From the NCBI GenBank assembly GCA_963578825.1, contig CAUZDW010000013.1, positions 34,242 to 98,241 of the forward strand: DNA of 64,000 bases, written 5' to 3'. Positions 60,098-64,000 of this stretch are shown in pieces. Each line of letters begins with the position of its first letter. Positions within the stretch are counted from its first letter, which is position 1. Origin of the DNA: JAJDNS01 sp963578825 (GTDB lineage Bacteria; Acidobacteriota; Vicinamibacteria; Fen-336). A model generated the notes under the pieces. The model ran no database searches, was not told the DNA's origin, and worked only from the letters and a program-made list of their open reading frames with translations. Both the position numbers and the translations under genes were made by a program.

Positions 60098-61089
60098 ATG
60101 ATAGTCGCGAACGATCCAAAGCAGCTCATGGTGCGCATGGACAACCTTGCGGACCCCACTCGTCTGCGCCTGCTGCGCCTTCTGGAGCGGCACGAGCTGG
60201 GCGTGGCGGAGCTCGTGGCCATCCTCCAGCTGCCCCAGTCCACCGTGAGCCGGCACCTCAAGGTCCTGGCCGACCAGGGTTGGCTCGCCAGCCGGTCCCG
60301 GGGCACGACCAACCTCTATCGCATGACTCCCCGTGAGCTGGAGCCCTCGGCCCGGGCGCTTTGGAAGCTGGCGCGGCGGGAGATCGACGAGTGGGCCACC
60401 GGCCGGCAGGACGAGCTGCGTCTCGACCGCCATCTCAGCAACGGGGGGCGTCGAGCCCAGGAGTTCTTTGCCGGCGCCGCAGCACGCTGGGACAAGCTCC
60501 GCCGGGAGCAGTACGGGGACCGATACGGCGCCGACGGCCTGCTGGCGTTGCTGCCCGAGGCCTCTGTCGTGGCCGACCTCGGCTGCGGGACGGGATCTGC
60601 GCTGGCCGATCTCGCCCCACACGTCGAGCGCGCCATCGGCGTCGACAGCTCCGGCGAGATGCTGAAGGCGGCGCGCAAGCGCACGCGAGAGATGAAAAGC
60701 GTGGAGCTGCACCGTGCGCCGCTTGAGTCGCTGCCTCTCCAGGACGGGGAATGCGACGCGGCCACGCTGTTCCTGGCGCTGACCTACGTCGCCGAGCCGA
60801 GCCGCGCCCTCGGCGAGATGGCTCGGATTCTGCGACCCGGCGGCAAGGCCGTCGTGGTGGACCTCCTGAGCCACGACCGCGACGACTTCCGCACCGAGAT
60901 GGGCCAGCGTCACATGGGCTTCGAGGCTGCCGAGCTCGAGTCGCTGGCTGAGGACGCGGGCCTGGTGAGCGTCGTCTCCCGCCCCCTCGTGCCCGAGCCC
61001 GGAGCCCAGGGCCCGGCCCTGGTGATGTTGACCGGCCGGAAGCCCGACCCCAGTTTCAAGAATTCACGCAGAAGCCATGAGGAGAAGGC

Positions 61090-61093
<4 letters not shown>
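60098..61093 (+). CDS. ArsR-family regulator fused to a SAM methyltransferase domain
   Basis: This 331-residue fusion has an N-terminal ArsR winged helix (about residues 12-95: MDNLADPTRLRLLRLLERH, with STVSRHLKVLADQGWLASR as recognition helix and wing) and a C-terminal class I methyltransferase domain (VVADLGCGTGSALADLAPHV near residue 165, VDSSGEMLKAARKRT, then LALTYVAEPSRALGEMARIL). The first ATG (60098) lacks a well spaced ribosome site, so the ATG at 60128 is possible. It is translationally coupled to ahcY (ATGA). ArsR-family regulators of methionine/SAH recycling are known, so the methyltransferase domain may sense SAM or SAH. That function is inferred. Confidence 0.82.
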
Positions 61094-62559
<1,466 letters not shown>

Positions 62560-62599
62560 AGCCTCACGCCCTCGGACGAGGGCGGAAGGCGAGGGCGCT

Positions 62600-62631
62600 G
62601 GCTCCCGGACTCTGCGGACCGACCGGGAGCC
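62600..62631 (+). terminator. Candidate hairpin downstream of ahcY
   Basis: GGCTCCCGG (62600-62608) and CCGGGAGCC (62623-62631) form a 9-bp GC-rich stem with a 14-base loop in the 75-bp gap between the convergent genes ahcY and the DJ-1-family gene. No T-run follows, so efficiency is uncertain; it could serve both strands. Confidence 0.45.
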
Positions 62632-62634
62632 GCG

Positions 62635-63183
62635 CTATTCCGCCAGCATGGCGGTGCGCAGCTCGTCCCCTTTGGCCTGGCCCACGAGCTGATCGACCAG
62701 CGCCAGGGCGAACTCGAGGGCCGTACCGGGCCCGCGGCTCGTGACGACGTTGCCGTCGATCGCCACCCGGTCCTCGACCGCCGTGATCCCCTCGGGGAAC
62801 CGGGACTCGAACGACGGGTAGCAGGTGGCCCGCTTGCCCTCGAGCACGCCCGCGGCGACGGGGGCGAAAGCCGGTGCCGCGCAAATCGCACCGATCATGC
62901 GACCCGCGGCGTGCTGCTTCTCGAGGAGACCCACCACGTCCTTCGAGGCACCGAGCCGCTCGGCGCCTGGCATACCCCCGGGCAGCACCACCAGGTCGGG
63001 CTCGAAGTCCAGGTTGGCGAGAGGCCGATCGGTGGCGACTCCGATGCCGTGGGCCCCGGTGGCGACGCCTTCGCTCAGCCCGGCGACCGTCACTTCGACC
63101 CCCGCCCTTCGGAGCACGTCGATCTGGGTGATGGCCTCGATCTCCTCGAAGCCGTCGGCGAGAATCACGACCGCTGTGCTCAT
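62635..63183 (-). CDS. DJ-1/PfpI family protein
   Basis: This 182-residue intact member of the DJ-1/ThiJ/PfpI superfamily is cytoplasmic. MSTAVVILADGFEEIEAITQ carries the conserved E16, and GAICAAPAFAP holds the nucleophilic C101, giving the Glu-Cys pair of the DJ-1 subgroup. The length matches DJ-1/YajL. Such proteins protect against glyoxal or oxidative damage; the exact activity (glyoxalase III or deglycase-like) is debated. The ATG has GGGAGGT upstream. It is a different, better preserved family member than the broken gene at 59270. Confidence 0.9.
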   Translation of the reverse strand: MSTAVVILADGFEEIEAITQIDVLRRAGVEVTVAGLSEGVATGAHGIGVATDRPLANLDFEPDLVVLPGGMPGAERLGASKDVVGLLEKQHAAGRMIGAICAAPAFAPVAAGVLEGKRATCYPSFESRFPEGITAVEDRVAIDGNVVTSRGPGTALEFALALVDQLVGQAKGDELRTAMLAE

Positions 63184-63301
63184 GAATCACCTCCCTGAGG
63201 GCATTCTGACCCATTCACTCACGACTTCATCATCGAATTCCATGGGCCCTCCGAGGTCTGAGCGAAATGGATGCGAAAGGGGTCACGAAAGGGGTCAGGT
63301 C

Positions 63302-63890
63302 GTACGACCAGATAAGGCGAGCACGATCCAGTGGGGGAAAGACCCACCGGGGCAAGAGCCAGAAGCCCCGTAGCTTGGATGGAGCTCAGGAAGGAAACTG
63401 AATGAGCGGATAGCCCATCGACCAAGCCACCTTTGGGGTGGTGAGCGAGACGCCGGGCTGCAACGGTAGTGAACGCACGACTGGCTTCGATAACCAAACC
63501 CCGGAAGCCGAGCCCGCGACGTGAGGGCGAAGGCAGCAGGGGCGGTCCTCCTCTGGTTTCGACCGTCTCTTCCGGCGGAGTCATAGCGGCGGCACGGCGT
63601 CACAGGACGTGTGAGTCAACTGTCGAAGCCCTCCTCGCCCCGTCGGGAAACCGGCGGAGCAAGGTAGGTCGTACAACCGGGCGCACCCCGGGAGGCGACC
63701 GAAGGCGAGAGGGTGTCGGAGGGGTCCATACGAGCGGAGAAGTGGGGTAATGCCCGCGGAGCAAAGGGGCCCTACTGTACGTGCTCCGAACCGAGGAAGG
63801 GAGGCAGGAGCGGATGACAAAACCGCTCATCAGTCTGCAGGACCTGAGTCGGAGGATCTACGCCAAGGCGAAGGCGGTACCGTCGTGGTG
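63302..63890 (+). mobile_element. Group II intron, 5' part
   Basis: The sequence from GTACGACCAGATAAGG has the look of a bacterial group II intron 5' end (consensus GUGYG, here GTACG), followed by intron-like segments such as GTAGCTTGGATGGAGCT, GGAAGGAAACTGAATGAG and, near 63755, CGGAGCAAAGGGGCCCTACTG, which precede the maturase gene in related introns. The maturase start is at 63814. Domains V and VI and the 3' end are not in the window. Just upstream are two tandem 12-bp repeats (63274-63297) and a 12-bp palindrome (63298-63309) across the presumed 5' splice junction. Confidence 0.68.
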
Positions 63891-64000
63891 CTCTCGTTTC
63901 GCTCCAACGCAGGGCGAGCACCAGCGCGCGTTGGCCAGGACTTTGTTCTCCCGGAGCCCGAACCGGGTCTTTTCGACGGAGACGACAGGACCTCCCAGGT
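63814..64000 (+). pseudogene. ltrA: Group II intron reverse transcriptase/maturase, truncated
   Basis: The ATG at 63814, after GGGAGGCAGGAGCGG, begins MTKPLISLQDLSRRIYAKAK, which matches the N-terminus of group II intron-encoded reverse transcriptases. After the PSW at about residue 25 the expected RFWGLYVHV-type sequence is absent, and the frame runs on to the window edge with unrelated residues (CSRFAPTQGEHQRALAR). The maturase gene is therefore interrupted or joined to foreign DNA near 63890. The minus strand is also open in this tail, but its product is not recognised. Confidence 0.6.

Overview
The window is a high-GC bacterial chromosome segment. It most resembles Acidobacteriota, or a similar heterotroph rich in secreted proteins. 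That inference rests on a PSCyt1/DUF1549/DUF1553 plus DUF1501 gene pair, an Oar-type TonB receptor with a carboxypeptidase-like N-terminal domain, three DUF5916-type outer-membrane proteins, Ser/Thr kinase-PD40 gene remnants, seven PQQ-like beta-propeller proteins and many Tat or lipoprotein signals. No rRNA, tRNA or CRISPR array was seen, so the taxonomy is inferred from gene families only.

Layout. 0-4 kb: DUF1553/DUF1501 pair. 4-9.4 kb (minus): an exported molybdenum hydroxylase (2Fe-2S, Mo and FAD subunits) followed by a small Cys-rich protein, a DUF1326 protein and a secreted unknown. 9.5-11.9 kb: a HupE/UreJ-like membrane protein, a hairpin repeat and a decayed kinase gene. 12-19 kb (minus): three tandem DUF5916 paralogues. 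19-28.5 kb: a family 9 glycosyltransferase, four PQQ-like propellers, an MFS transporter and a class V aminotransferase. 28.7-33.7 kb (plus): a tightly overlapping five-gene operon (HemN-like radical SAM protein, chorismate-lyase-like protein, hot-dog thioesterase, phenylacetate-CoA-ligase-like enzyme, flavin-dependent halogenase-like enzyme) that looks like a compact aromatic metabolite pathway. 33.8-42.8 kb: a frameshifted TonB receptor, another propeller, a YdeP/FdhF-type molybdopterin oxidoreductase, SixA and a DUF3179 protein. 43-51.7 kb (minus): a five-gene operon (membrane-anchored propeller, GT4 glycosyltransferase, LolD-like ATPase, FtsX-type permease, propeller fused to a membrane domain). 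51.9-54.4 kb: a lipoprotein GMC oxidoreductase and three broken genes around a rearrangement junction. 54.8-59.1 kb: tartrate/malate-type dehydrogenase with a dicarboxylate transporter, then a sulfatase. 59.1-63.2 kb: hairpin repeat, a decayed exported DJ-1-family gene, an ArsR-methyltransferase fusion coupled to ahcY, and an intact DJ-1/PfpI gene. 63.3-64 kb: the 5' part of a group II intron whose maturase gene is cut off.

Two themes cut across the window. First, exported redox and binding proteins dominate (molybdoenzymes, GMC oxidoreductase, sulfatase, PQQ-like propellers), as expected of a cell that degrades or senses varied organic matter at its envelope. Second, the window carries real gene decay (two kinase remnants, a double-truncation junction, a truncated intron) together with a set of frameshifts that are all explained by single missing bases, mostly in short G/C runs. 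Some of those may be sequencing error rather than biology.
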